DNA from: Bacillus sp. ISL-18
GTDB lineage: Bacteria > Bacillota > Bacilli > Bacillales > Cytobacillaceae
NCBI RefSeq assembly: GCF_018613415.1
Contig: NZ_JAGGQG010000013.1
Coordinates: forward strand, 62,001 to 126,000
Direction: 5' to 3'
DNA: 64,000 nucleotides
Part shown: in pieces, positions 33,854 to 42,854 of the stretch
Layout: each line of letters begins with the position of its first letter
Numbering within the stretch: position 1 is the first letter of the stretch
Notes under the pieces: generated by a model
Databases searched by the model: none
What the model saw: the letters and a program-made list of their open reading frames with translations, nothing else
Told to the model about the DNA's origin: nothing
Program-made: the position numbers and the translations under genes

Positions 33854-33965
33854 TAATAGCACTATAAACGTTGATGTTGTTTTTTTATAAACTGAGCAGA
33901 AACCAGCAGCCAAATTTAACAGGGCCTTTAGAATTAAAGTTAATGTTCATTTAGGAGATGAGTCC

Positions 33966-35792
33966 TTGAATATTCTTGTTGATAAAAAATTATTAGGATT
34001 TAATTCAACGTTATTATTTTCAAGTAACGAAGAAAAAAACACATGGTGGAGATCGATCAGCCAAAATGCCGCTTTCAAGCCGCTTCTCGATGAAATTAGG
34101 GATGAGGCAAAGAGGCTTTTGACAGAAAAAGACCCACAGCTGCCCTTTTCATTGTTTAAAATTTTTGCTGAATTGGGTTCCAGGCTTGAATACGAAAAAG
34201 CTTATTTTGAAAAGAGGAGACGGCTGAATACCTTTACGATCATGGTTTTGCTCGAACCTGCTAACATAGATTTTTTAACGGCATTAGAAAATACCATTTG
34301 GTCGATTTGCAATGAGTATAGCTGGTGCCTGCCCGCTCATTTGCAAAATAGTGCCGAAACATCAATACAAGTCAGTTACACTTTAAAAGAAGCTATTGTA
34401 CAAGCCTATTCGATTGACTTGTTTGCGGCTGAAACTGCATTTTCATTGGCAGAAATATTGAGACTCACAGAGGAATACTTGAATCCAATCATTTGTAAGC
34501 GCATTAATGAGGAAGTATTTAAACGAATCCTTCATCCGTTTAAGGAAAATCAATTTGGATGGGAAAAACAAACTCATAATTGGGCTGCGGTTTGTGCCGG
34601 ATCAATAGGGTCAGCGGCGCTGCATTTAATAAAAGACCCTGGGGAGCTCGCCTTAATAGTAGAGCGGGTGCTTCCAGCCATGGATTCTTATTTAACAGGT
34701 TTCAATGAGGATGGCATTTGCCTGGAGGGGTATGGCTACTGGCAATATGGCTTTGGCTATTATGTCTATTTTGCAGACTTATTGAAAAAGAAGACGGGAG
34801 GCAAGCTCGACCTATTTGATTCAGAAAAGGTTCATCAAATTGCCCTCTTTCAACAAAGATGTTTTTTAAATCGGAACTTGGTGGTGAACTTTTCAGATGC
34901 CCAGCCGGAAGCTACTGTTTTTTTGGGTCTGAGTCATTATTTAAGCAAAATTTATCATGATTTTGATGTCCCGGAACAGGAATTACGCTCGAAGTATACA
35001 GAGGACCATTGCAGCAGATGGGCTCCTGCCATTCGCAATTTATTATGGTTTGATGAAAATACTGTACCAATGCCTTGGAAAAGTGGGACTTTCCACTCGA
35101 GGGAGTCTGCATGGTTTATTTCAAGGCATCAATCTGAACTGGGGAGTTTTTCTTTTGCAGCAAAAGGCGGCCATAACGACGAGCCTCATAATCATAATGA
35201 TATCGGTCATTTTATCCTGCTAGGAAATAATGAAGTGTTCTTAAAGGATTTGGGCGCTGGTTTATACACGAAGGATTACTTTAATGAGAAACGCTATACG
35301 TATTTATGCAACGGTTCACAGGGGCATTCTGTTCCTATTATTAATCATCAATTTCAAAAAGATGGTCCAGAACGTTTGGCAGGGATTTGTAATGCATCCC
35401 TGGAAGAAGAGGTTGATACCTTTGAACTGGATATGGAAAATGCATATGAAGTAGCCAGTCTTCAAAAGTTATCCAGAAGGTTTACTTGGATAAAACGAAA
35501 TCAGCCTAAGCTTATTTTGGAAGACATCTATACCTTTACAGAACAGCCCGAATCTATTATTGAACGTTTTATCATACCATCACTTTCCATAACGAAGGAT
35601 AGTAAAGGCGTAATCCTTGAGGGGCAGCATAGACTTAGAGTCTTTTACAACAAAACAAAGCTAGAGTTAGTTGTAAGAATGCTAGAATTTAAGAATCATT
35701 TCGGAGAAACAGAAAATATTATGGCGCTTGATTTTAATGTAATTAATCCAGAAAAGGATTGCAGTGTTAATTTGGTTTTCCAATTTGACTAG
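33966..35792 (+). CDS. Heparinase II/III-like polysaccharide lyase
   Basis: A 608-residue protein with no signal peptide. The N-terminal ~380 residues look like an alpha/alpha toroid (YWQYGFGYYVYFADLL near 258 with the preceding GYGY) and the C-terminal part is a beta-sandwich opening with FAAKGGHNDEPHNHNDIGHF near 398-417, the metal/active-site signature of heparinase II/III-like lyases. Such enzymes cleave next to uronic acids by beta-elimination and leave an unsaturated uronosyl end, the substrate of the GH88 encoded next. As it is cytoplasmic it must act on imported oligosaccharides. The TTG start follows TTAGGAGATG. Its exact lyase family cannot be read by eye. Confidence 0.8.
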   Translation: MNILVDKKLLGFNSTLLFSSNEEKNTWWRSISQNAAFKPLLDEIRDEAKRLLTEKDPQLPFSLFKIFAELGSRLEYEKAYFEKRRRLNTFTIMVLLEPANIDFLTALENTIWSICNEYSWCLPAHLQNSAETSIQVSYTLKEAIVQAYSIDLFAAETAFSLAEILRLTEEYLNPIICKRINEEVFKRILHPFKENQFGWEKQTHNWAAVCAGSIGSAALHLIKDPGELALIVERVLPAMDSYLTGFNEDGICLEGYGYWQYGFGYYVYFADLLKKKTGGKLDLFDSEKVHQIALFQQRCFLNRNLVVNFSDAQPEATVFLGLSHYLSKIYHDFDVPEQELRSKYTEDHCSRWAPAIRNLLWFDENTVPMPWKSGTFHSRESAWFISRHQSELGSFSFAAKGGHNDEPHNHNDIGHFILLGNNEVFLKDLGAGLYTKDYFNEKRYTYLCNGSQGHSVPIINHQFQKDGPERLAGICNASLEEEVDTFELDMENAYEVASLQKLSRRFTWIKRNQPKLILEDIYTFTEQPESIIERFIIPSLSITKDSKGVILEGQHRLRVFYNKTKLELVVRMLEFKNHFGETENIMALDFNVINPEKDCSVNLVFQFD

Positions 35793-35807
35793 GAAAGGGT
35801 GAAGAAA

Positions 35808-36932
35808 ATGACGGAACAACTAAACTGGGTAAATGAAGCATGGCAGCAGACTGTGAAAAAAATAAACAGAACGAGCCAAACAATAGGGGCCAATTTTCCA
35901 CACGCAAGTGAAAATGGAACGTATATACTTGCAGAACCGCACTGGTGGACAGCAGGCTTTTGGCCGGGAATGCTTTGGCTGGTGTATCAGGATACAAAAG
36001 ATGCTGCATTAAAGCTGCTGGCAGAGGAATGTGAGAGCAAGTTGGACGCTGTTCAAAATGAGTATTACCGGCTCGATCATGATATGGGGTTTATGTGGAC
36101 TCTTACCAGTGTTGCCCACTATAAACTCTTAGGAAATGAGGATTCCAAACGTCGTGCACTCTTGGCTGCCAATCTCCTCATGGGAAGATTTAATGTAAAT
36201 GGAAATTTTATCAGAGCATGGAATCCATGGACAGAGGGCGAAGACAATAGCGGGGTAGCGATTATTGATTGCATGATGAATTTGCCGCTATTGTACTGGG
36301 CAAGTGAAGAAACAGATGATCCAAGGTTTAAGAGTGTTGCCAAAAGGCATGCTGACACGGTGCTTGAGCATTTCATCCGGAATGATGGTAGTGTTCATCA
36401 TATTGTCCGTTTTGATCCTGAAAGTGGGAATAGGCTTGAGGCTTTGGGGGGACAAGGCTACGGCCCGGAATCGGCATGGTCTAGGGGGACTGCCTGGGCG
36501 ATATATGGTCTGACATTGTGCTTCCACTATACGAAAGAAGAGAAATACTTGGAAACTGCCAAACGGGTGGCTCATTTCTTTATCTCCCATCTTCCAGAGG
36601 ATTTTGTTCCTGATTGGGATTTCCGCCTTCCTGCAGAAGTCGATTCACCAAAGGATTCTTCTGCCGGTGCGATTGCCGCGTCGGGTCTCTTGTTATTGGC
36701 GGATAAGGTAACAGCCGCAGAAGTACCTGTTTACAAACGGACTGGGGAGAAGATTCTCGAATCCCTTCACAAGCATTATGGTGATTGGGAGGGCTCGGAG
36801 GAAGGGTTAATCCTGCATGGGACAAGCCATTTTCCTGAAGGGAAATATACGGATAACCCACTGATTTATGGGGATTACTATTTCGTTGAAGGCCTTGCCA
36901 GATTAAAAGGTTACAAGGAATTATTTTGGTAG
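35808..36932 (+). CDS. GH88 unsaturated glucuronyl hydrolase
   Basis: A 374-residue cytoplasmic enzyme that hydrates and removes the 4,5-unsaturated uronic acid left by lyases. The two essential Asp of family 88 are visible: Asp92 in LDHDMGF and Asp154 in AIIDCMMNLPLLYWAS; WWTAGFWPGMLW (46-57) and SRGTAWAIYGL (near 228) are also typical of the alpha/alpha barrel. GTG at 35799 would overlap the ribosome binding site AGGAAAGGG, so ATG at 35808 (8 bases away) is chosen. It follows the lyase gene by 15 bases, a clear functional pair. Confidence 0.92.
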   Translation: MTEQLNWVNEAWQQTVKKINRTSQTIGANFPHASENGTYILAEPHWWTAGFWPGMLWLVYQDTKDAALKLLAEECESKLDAVQNEYYRLDHDMGFMWTLTSVAHYKLLGNEDSKRRALLAANLLMGRFNVNGNFIRAWNPWTEGEDNSGVAIIDCMMNLPLLYWASEETDDPRFKSVAKRHADTVLEHFIRNDGSVHHIVRFDPESGNRLEALGGQGYGPESAWSRGTAWAIYGLTLCFHYTKEEKYLETAKRVAHFFISHLPEDFVPDWDFRLPAEVDSPKDSSAGAIAASGLLLLADKVTAAEVPVYKRTGEKILESLHKHYGDWEGSEEGLILHGTSHFPEGKYTDNPLIYGDYYFVEGLARLKGYKELFW

Positions 36933-36979
36933 AAAATCGGCCTGCCTGGGCGGCTATTCATTAAAAGGAGCTATCGTAT

Positions 36980-38842
36980 ATGATAAAACTCGATTTACCT
37001 ATTCAAAAGAACCCCCTCCAAACAAGACGAGATTTTATTGATGCCGTTAATCAAGTGATAAATCCATTAAAGCCCTACTACAGCAAGGGAAGAGCTCTTT
37101 TGGAAATTGGAAGTACAGGTGCCGGGTACTCTGATTCAATCGCAGGAATGGAAGGCTTCTCAAGGATGCTATGGGGACTTGTTCCATTACTGGCTGGGGG
37201 AGAGGAGTTGGAACTATGGGATGACTGTCTGCAGGGAATCAAGAATGGTACAAATCCTTCTCATGAGGAATATTGGGGGAAAATTACCGATTTTCATCAA
37301 AAGGCCGTCGAAATGGCAGCATTTGGCTACGCCCTTGCACTAACACCCGAAAAGGTCTGGGAACCGCTAAGTAAACATGAAAAAGCAAATCTATTTAACT
37401 GGCTCAATCAAATTAATCAAGTTAAAGTATATGATTGTAACTGGCTGTTTTTTCCTGTGCTAGTGAACCTTGGTTTTAAAAGAGTGGGATTGCCTTATGA
37501 TCAGGAAAAGGTAAAGGAAAACCTTGACCGAATTGATCAATTTTATTTAGGAGAAGGATGGTATGCGGACGGAAAGGATGCGCATTGTGACTATTACGGG
37601 CCATTTGCGATCCATTTTTACAGTCTTCTATATTCAGCTCTGATGAGTGAAGAGGATCCAATAAGGGCACAGAAGTATAAAAGCAGAGCGGAGGCCTATG
37701 CAAAGGATTTTATCTATTGGTTTGCGGGTGATGGTTCGGCCCTTCCATATGGAAGAAGCTTAACCTATCGTTTTGCCCAATCCGCCTTTTGGAGTGCACT
37801 CGTCTATGCCGGGGCGGAGCCGTTTCCCCAAGGAGTAATGAAGGGACTGATTCTAAGGAACCTTCGTTGGTGGTTCAGTCAGCCTATTTTTGATTCTAAT
37901 GGTTTGTTGACAATTGGCTATTGCTATCCCAATTTGCTTATGGCGGAAAATTACAATTCACCCGGCTCACCGTATTGGGCCTTGAAGACCTTTTTACCTA
38001 TAGCGTTGCCAGAGAGTCATCCTTTTTGGCAGGCAGAAGAAATGCCGCTTCCAGTTTTAAAAACGAAAGTGGTGCAGCCAGCACCACGCTTTATATTGTG
38101 CAGACAGGATGAAAAAGATCATCTAGTTGCGTTTAACGCGGGATATCAGCATACGAATGACCACTCCCACACTGCTGCTAAATACGAGAAGTTTGTTTAC
38201 TCAAATGTATTTGGCTTTAGTGTTTCAAAAGCAGAGTGGGGACTTGGGCAGAGTGCATTTGATTCAATGCTGGCTGTAAGCGAGGGTGATAATCTCTATA
38301 GAGGTAAAAGAAAGTGTGAAGAATATACCATTGATGAAAACGTGATTTATACAAAATGGAAGCCGTGGAAGGATGTTGTGATCCGAACCTGGATTGTGGC
38401 AGGGGCACCGTGGCACATCCGCATCCATTGTATTGAGACAAGTAGAGGCCTCGATGTTGCGGACGGGGGATTCGCCCTAGGCCTAGAACATAACTCATTT
38501 ATAGATCAAAAAATGGAAGTATTGGCGAATAATCAAGAAAGCTTGGCCATATTAACGTGGGGAGCAAGCGGCATCAAAAGTATCTTTGGAAACGGGCAGG
38601 CGGAGGTGGTCTATCCAAATGCAAATACGAATTTGATGAATGCCCGGACAATCATTCCGTCAGTAAAGACAAGCTTTAAGCCAGGTACGCACTGTCTGGT
38701 AAATGCTGTGTTTGGGGAACCGGACGGTGAAAACGCTATTAATCTATGGGGCAATGTACCACATGTTGTGGTTACGGATGGAGAAATTATTATTGGAGAG
38801 GGACTTGAGAAAATTACTATTCCAATAGGTAAGGAAGATTAG
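36980..38842 (+). CDS. DUF2264 protein, probable glycosidase (GH154-like)
   Basis: A 620-residue cytoplasmic protein. The N-terminal ~360 residues form an alpha-helical toroid typical of DUF2264 (RALLEIGSTGAGYSDSIAGMEGFSRMLWGL near 45, YGPFAIHFYSLLY near 210, DGSALPYGRSLTYRFAQSAFW near 253), followed by a beta-rich C-terminal part. As I recall, DUF2264 members are now placed in family GH154 and include beta-glucuronidases acting on plant arabinogalactan; that would fit the GH88 and lyase beside it. The third gene of the uronide sub-cluster starts at an ATG after AAAAGGAG and ends at a terminator. Substrate is inferred only. Confidence 0.8.
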   Translation: MIKLDLPIQKNPLQTRRDFIDAVNQVINPLKPYYSKGRALLEIGSTGAGYSDSIAGMEGFSRMLWGLVPLLAGGEELELWDDCLQGIKNGTNPSHEEYWGKITDFHQKAVEMAAFGYALALTPEKVWEPLSKHEKANLFNWLNQINQVKVYDCNWLFFPVLVNLGFKRVGLPYDQEKVKENLDRIDQFYLGEGWYADGKDAHCDYYGPFAIHFYSLLYSALMSEEDPIRAQKYKSRAEAYAKDFIYWFAGDGSALPYGRSLTYRFAQSAFWSALVYAGAEPFPQGVMKGLILRNLRWWFSQPIFDSNGLLTIGYCYPNLLMAENYNSPGSPYWALKTFLPIALPESHPFWQAEEMPLPVLKTKVVQPAPRFILCRQDEKDHLVAFNAGYQHTNDHSHTAAKYEKFVYSNVFGFSVSKAEWGLGQSAFDSMLAVSEGDNLYRGKRKCEEYTIDENVIYTKWKPWKDVVIRTWIVAGAPWHIRIHCIETSRGLDVADGGFALGLEHNSFIDQKMEVLANNQESLAILTWGASGIKSIFGNGQAEVVYPNANTNLMNARTIIPSVKTSFKPGTHCLVNAVFGEPDGENAINLWGNVPHVVVTDGEIIIGEGLEKITIPIGKED

Positions 38843-38846
38843 CAAA

Positions 38847-38876
38847 AAAGAGCCTAGGTATACAGGCTCTTTTCTT
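38847..38876 (+). terminator. Terminator of the uronide gene row
   Basis: The stem AAAAGAGCCT (38847-38856) pairs perfectly with AGGCTCTTTT (38865-38874). Confidence 0.8.
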
Positions 38877-38951
38877 GTGTAAAAAAGCTTTGGCGATCTA
38901 GGATTTAAGTTCGAGGTAGAGGGGCTGTAATCTAAAGTACTCTAGGAAGGG

Positions 38952-39000
38952 TTGACCACTTTAAGAAAAACAAGTAAAATACAAGTAAAATGTTTTACTT
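38952..39000 (+). promoter_or_regulatory. ganR promoter overlapped by AAGTAAAAT operator
   Basis: The -35 TTGACC (38952-38957) and -10 TAAAAT (38975-38980) are 17 bases apart. The half-site AAGTAAAAT occurs at 38972-38980 and again at 38983-38991; the latter joins its inverse to make AAGTAAAA-TG-TTTTACTT (38983-39000) over the expected start point. This layout predicts autorepression by a LacI-type protein. Confidence 0.65.
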
Positions 39001-39056
39001 TAATACATGGGACATACCATTGATAAATAAGTGAAATTAATACTTTTAAAATTTTA

Positions 39057-39070
39057 TGTAAACGATAACA
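39057..39070 (+). promoter_or_regulatory. cre site in the ganR leader
   Basis: TGTAAACGATAACA matches the CcpA consensus TGNAANCGNWNNCA at every defined position, 18 bases before the ganR start. Confidence 0.6.
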
Positions 39071-39088
39071 GAAGTGGAGGTGAATAGA

Positions 39089-40081
39089 ATGGCGACAATA
39101 AAAGATATTGCCGAAGAGTCCGGTTTTTCAATCTCGACGGTATCACGTGTCTTAAATAATGATCAAAGCCTTTCTGTTCCGGATGAAACAAGGGAAAAAA
39201 TATATGAAATTGCAGAAAAACTAAATTATCGTAAAAAAACTGTAAGGCTCCTAGTAAAGAATATTGCCTTTTTGTATTGGTTAACAGATATTGAAGAATT
39301 AGAAGATGTCTATTTTAAGACGATGAGGATTGAGATTGAAAAGTGGGCAAGTAAATATAACATCGAGCTAACCACTTATAAAATAAGCGACGGAATTGAG
39401 AAAATCCCTGATACAATTGAAGGCTTTATCGCCGTAGGGATGTTTTCCGACAAAGAGTTAGCATACTTGAGGAAGATTACGACAAAGGGTGTTTTCCTCG
39501 ATACAACACCAGACCCGAATCATTATGATTCCGTTCGGCCTGATTTAGTGCAAATGACAAGAAGAACGGTGGACTTTTTAATCGAAAAGGGCCATTCCGA
39601 TATTGGTCTAATTGGCGGTACCTATCATAACCCCAATACAGATCAAGATGAAATGGATATTCGTGAACAGACGTTTCGTTCGTATATGGCGGAGAAGGGG
39701 TTATTAAAGGAGCAATTTATATTTTGTCAAAGAGGATTTTCTGTAGAAACGGGCTATCGGATGATGACGGACGCCATAAAAAAACTCGGGGATGGATTAC
39801 CAACCGCCTTCTTCATTGCAGCAGACCCGATTGCTGTTGGCTGTCTGCAAGCATTAAATGAAAATGGAATCGCCATTCCCAATCGTGTAAGCATTATAAG
39901 TATTAACAATATTAGTGTAGCAAAATATGTATCACCGCCATTGACGACCTTTCATATTGATTTGAAGGAAATATGTAAAAACGCTATCGAATTGCTTCTG
40001 GAGCAAGTCCTGGAAAAACGTAAAATCGTAAAAACTTTATATTTAGGATCGGAGTTAATAGTTAGAAAGAGTACCAATTAG
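39089..40081 (+). CDS. ganR: LacI-family repressor GanR
   Basis: A 330-residue repressor with the N-terminal LacI helix-turn-helix (MATIKDIAEESGFSISTVSR) and a periplasmic-binding-like sensor domain (FIAVGMFSD near 105, PTAFFIAADPIAVGCLQAL near 235). It is named GanR from its position directly before ganSPQAB, as in Bacillus subtilis, where it responds to galacto-oligosaccharides. ATG at 39089 follows GGAGGTG; the frame could open at 39074 but that ATG overlaps the ribosome binding site. It is a close paralogue of the GalR encoded at 53088. The family motif AGND is altered to AADP in its sensor domain. Confidence 0.88.
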   Translation: MATIKDIAEESGFSISTVSRVLNNDQSLSVPDETREKIYEIAEKLNYRKKTVRLLVKNIAFLYWLTDIEELEDVYFKTMRIEIEKWASKYNIELTTYKISDGIEKIPDTIEGFIAVGMFSDKELAYLRKITTKGVFLDTTPDPNHYDSVRPDLVQMTRRTVDFLIEKGHSDIGLIGGTYHNPNTDQDEMDIREQTFRSYMAEKGLLKEQFIFCQRGFSVETGYRMMTDAIKKLGDGLPTAFFIAADPIAVGCLQALNENGIAIPNRVSIISINNISVAKYVSPPLTTFHIDLKEICKNAIELLLEQVLEKRKIVKTLYLGSELIVRKSTN

Positions 40082-40110
40082 AGGGCAGTAAAACTACTGC
40101 CTTCTTTTTA
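40082..40110 (+). terminator. Terminator after ganR
   Basis: GGCAGTA (40084-40090) pairs with TACTGCC (40095-40101) and is followed by TTCTTTTT. Confidence 0.7.
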
Positions 40111-40119
40111 TATTATTTT

Positions 40120-40204
40120 CGTAAAATATTTCACTGAATTTAGTAAAAAAGTTGTTTACACATTTCCTTGGGGGTGATATATTAATTATTGTAAAACGCT
40201 TTCA
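40120..40204 (+). promoter_or_regulatory. ganS promoter with operator-like and cre-like sites
   Basis: The -35 TTTACA (40155-40160) and -10 TATATT (40178-40183) have 17-base spacing. Upstream is CGTAAAA-TA-TTTCACT (40120-40135), a two-mismatch relative of the ganR operator. At the expected start point lies TTGTAAAACGCTTTCA (40189-40204), which on the minus strand reads TGAAAGCGTTTTAC, a near-cre sequence placed for CcpA roadblock. Confidence 0.6.
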
Positions 40205-40232
40205 CTTAAATGACTTGAAAGGACGAATAGAT

Positions 40233-41510
40233 ATGAAAAATTTTAAGAAATACGCTGGAATTGTTAGCGGACTTGCATTGAGTTTCTCTTTAGTTGCTTG
40301 TGGACCACAGGATAGCAGTAAGTCAAGCTCCGATACTTCTAAGAGTGACAATAAAAGCAAGCAGCTCTTAGTGTGGGAGGATCAACAGAAGGCAGATGGT
40401 ATCAAAGATGCTGTTGCTCAATTTGAAAAAGATCATAACGTAAAAATTAAAGTCGTTGAAAAGCCGTATGCGAAACAAATTGAAGGGCTGCGTTTAGATG
40501 GTCCGGCCGGGACTGGCCCTGATGTATTAACCATGCCTGGTGATCAAATTGGCACAGCTGTAACAGAAGGATTGATTAAAGAATTAAACGTAGGTGACGA
40601 TGTTCAATCGATCTATACTGATGTCGCAATGCAATCACAAAAAGTGGAAGGTAAGGTTTACGGCCTTCCAAAAGCTGTCGAAACAACGATGCTTTACTAT
40701 AATAAAGACCTAATTTCAGAAAAAGATCTGCCAAAAACACTTAATGAATGGTACGAGTATGATAAGAAAGTAACGAAAGGCGGCAATTATGGATTCTTAG
40801 CCCTATTTGACCAAATTTATTATGCTCAAAGTGTGATGAGTGGTTATGGCGGCTATATTTTTAATAAAGATGATAAAGGAAATTATGACCCGGCTAACAT
40901 TGGCATTAATAACGCAGGTGCTGTACAGGGTGCAGAAATTATTCAAAAGTTCTATAAGGAAAAACTATTCCCTGCCGGTATTATCGGAGCGCAAGGTATT
41001 AATGTATTAGAATCATTATTTACATCTGGAAAAGCCGCGGCAATCATTTCTGGTCCTTGGAATATCGAACCATTCACTAAAGCGGGCGTGAATTATGGTG
41101 TAGCGAAACTTCCTGAGCTAGATAATGGTAAAAATATGAGCGCATTTGTTGGTGTGAAAAGCTATAACGTTAGTGCTTATTCGAAAAATGCTGACCTGGC
41201 CCAACAGCTGGTTGAATTCTTAGCTAACAAGGATAATTCGAAGAAACGTTTCGAAATTACAAAAGAAGTTCCTGCTGTTAAAGATTTAGCTAATGACCCA
41301 GTAGTAACGGGGAGTGATGCAGCAAAAGCAGTAGCTGAGCAATCTCAATTCTCAGAATTAACACCAAATATTCCTGAGATGAACGAAGTTTGGACTCCTG
41401 CTGATGCAGCATTACAAACCATTGCAACTGGAAAGGCACAGCCGAAGGCAGCTTTAAATCAAGCAGCTGAAACGATTAAAGGACAAATTAAAGCAAAACA
41501 CAGCAAATAA
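40233..41510 (+). CDS. ganS: Galacto-oligosaccharide-binding lipoprotein GanS
   Basis: A 425-residue extracellular solute-binding lipoprotein (signal peptide with lipobox LVAC, Cys near residue 24, then a Ser/Lys linker). The mature part is a maltose-binding-protein type fold (ITVWEDQ-like LLVWEDQQKADGIKDAVAQFEKDHNVKIKVVE near 50). It delivers beta-1,4-galacto-oligosaccharides to GanPQ. ATG at 40233 is 8 bases after AAAGGACG; the frame extends to 40152 but that runs across the promoter. It is the first gene of ganSPQAB and is followed by a stem-loop that probably sets its higher expression. Confidence 0.92.
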   Translation: MKNFKKYAGIVSGLALSFSLVACGPQDSSKSSSDTSKSDNKSKQLLVWEDQQKADGIKDAVAQFEKDHNVKIKVVEKPYAKQIEGLRLDGPAGTGPDVLTMPGDQIGTAVTEGLIKELNVGDDVQSIYTDVAMQSQKVEGKVYGLPKAVETTMLYYNKDLISEKDLPKTLNEWYEYDKKVTKGGNYGFLALFDQIYYAQSVMSGYGGYIFNKDDKGNYDPANIGINNAGAVQGAEIIQKFYKEKLFPAGIIGAQGINVLESLFTSGKAAAIISGPWNIEPFTKAGVNYGVAKLPELDNGKNMSAFVGVKSYNVSAYSKNADLAQQLVEFLANKDNSKKRFEITKEVPAVKDLANDPVVTGSDAAKAVAEQSQFSELTPNIPEMNEVWTPADAALQTIATGKAQPKAALNQAAETIKGQIKAKHSK

Positions 41511-41522
41511 TTAGGTATAAGG

Positions 41523-41565
41523 ATGGTGTCAAACGCCTAATGATGTTTGACACCATTTGTTTTCT
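41523..41565 (+). terminator. Intercistronic stem-loop between ganS and ganP
   Basis: A perfect 12-base stem ATGGTGTCAAAC (41523-41534) / GTTTGACACCAT (41545-41556) followed by TTGTTTT. Its arms resemble the dispersed repeat (TGGTGTCAGGC...). In binding-protein-dependent operons such structures attenuate or protect the mRNA so that the binding protein outnumbers the permeases. Confidence 0.75.
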
Positions 41566-41595
41566 AAATACCGCATCAATAAGAGGTGAAAAACT

Positions 41596-42852
41596 ATGCA
41601 GCATCGTAAAACAGCCTTAGTGCTTTCTGTCATTCCCGGCCTTGGCCAACTGTACAATAAGCAATGGGTTAAAGGGTTATTGTTCCTGATCTTAGGGGTA
41701 TCGTTCATTGCGGTGTTTAAAGACCTATTAAATATGGGTTTTTGGGGTTTATTGACACTGGGGACGGAAGTGCCGCGTGATAACTCCATTTTCCTGTTAG
41801 CTGAAGGGATTATTGCCCTTATTGTGACAGCATTCGGACTTGCCGTTTATTACGCAAATTTCCGAGATGCCTATAAAAATGGCAAAATGCGTGACGAAAA
41901 TATGGAACCAACTTCTCTTAGAGAAGATTACCATAATTTAATTTCACAGGGTTATCCATATGTCATTAGTGGACCATCACTGTTTATTTTAATCTTCGCA
42001 GTTGTCTTTCCGATTTTATTCAGTTTTGCTCTAGCTTTTACGAATTATGATTTATATCATTCACCGCCTGCGCACTTAGCGGATTGGGTTGGTTTAAACA
42101 CGTTTAAGCAAATATTTACCGTAGATATTTGGCGTTCCACATTTTTTGATGTTTTAAGCTGGACCGTCATCTGGACACTCGTTGCTTCAACTGTTCAAGT
42201 AGCTCTTGGTATTTTCTTGGCAGTCCTAGTGAATCAAAAGGACCTTAAATTTAAAAGATTTTATCGTACGATCTTAGTTTTACCATGGGCAGTACCAGGG
42301 TTTGTTACAATTTTGATTTTTGCTGGTCTGTTTAACGACAGCTTCGGGGCAATCAATAACACGATTTTAGCAGCGTTTGGAATCGATCCTATTCCTTGGA
42401 TGACTAATGCGGCCTGGTCTAAATTAGCGCTTATTCTGATGCAGGGCTGGCTTGGATTCCCGTATATTTTTATCGTGACGACAGGCGTTCTTCAGTCGAT
42501 TCCTGATGATCTTTATGAAGCAGCCACAATTGATGGAGCTTCCATCTTTGCGAAATTTAGACATATCACTATGCCAATGATTCTCCTTGCAATGGCACCA
42601 ATTATTATTACTCAATATACGTTTAACTTTAATAACTTCAACATTATTTATCTGTTTAATGGCGGCGGACCAGCTGTTCCGGGTTCAAATGCCGGCGGAA
42701 CCGATATATTAGTATCTTGGATTTACAAATTGACCATGCAATCAAGTCAATACTCACTTGCAGCAGCCTTAACCATTTTATTATCTGTATTTGTCATTGC
42801 GATTGCTTTATGGCAGTTCAGAAGAACAAATTCATTTAAGGAGGGGGCTTAA
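41596..42852 (+). CDS. ganP: Galacto-oligosaccharide ABC permease GanP
   Basis: A 418-residue MalF-type permease. The first ~95 residues hold extra helices with a TM2-like start (LSVIPGLGQLYNKQWVKGLLF), as in GanP and MdxF of bacilli. The ABC contact loop (EAA motif) is YEAATIDGASIFAKFRHITMPM near residue 305. It pairs with GanQ; the ATPase is not encoded here and is probably the shared MsmX. The stop is 2 bases before the ganQ ATG. Confidence 0.93.
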   Translation: MQHRKTALVLSVIPGLGQLYNKQWVKGLLFLILGVSFIAVFKDLLNMGFWGLLTLGTEVPRDNSIFLLAEGIIALIVTAFGLAVYYANFRDAYKNGKMRDENMEPTSLREDYHNLISQGYPYVISGPSLFILIFAVVFPILFSFALAFTNYDLYHSPPAHLADWVGLNTFKQIFTVDIWRSTFFDVLSWTVIWTLVASTVQVALGIFLAVLVNQKDLKFKRFYRTILVLPWAVPGFVTILIFAGLFNDSFGAINNTILAAFGIDPIPWMTNAAWSKLALILMQGWLGFPYIFIVTTGVLQSIPDDLYEAATIDGASIFAKFRHITMPMILLAMAPIIITQYTFNFNNFNIIYLFNGGGPAVPGSNAGGTDILVSWIYKLTMQSSQYSLAAALTILLSVFVIAIALWQFRRTNSFKEGA

Positions 42853-42854
42853 TA

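Noticed and set aside
40152..40232. N-terminal extension of GanS
   Set aside because: It would start upstream of the predicted transcript start and place 27 residues before the signal peptide.
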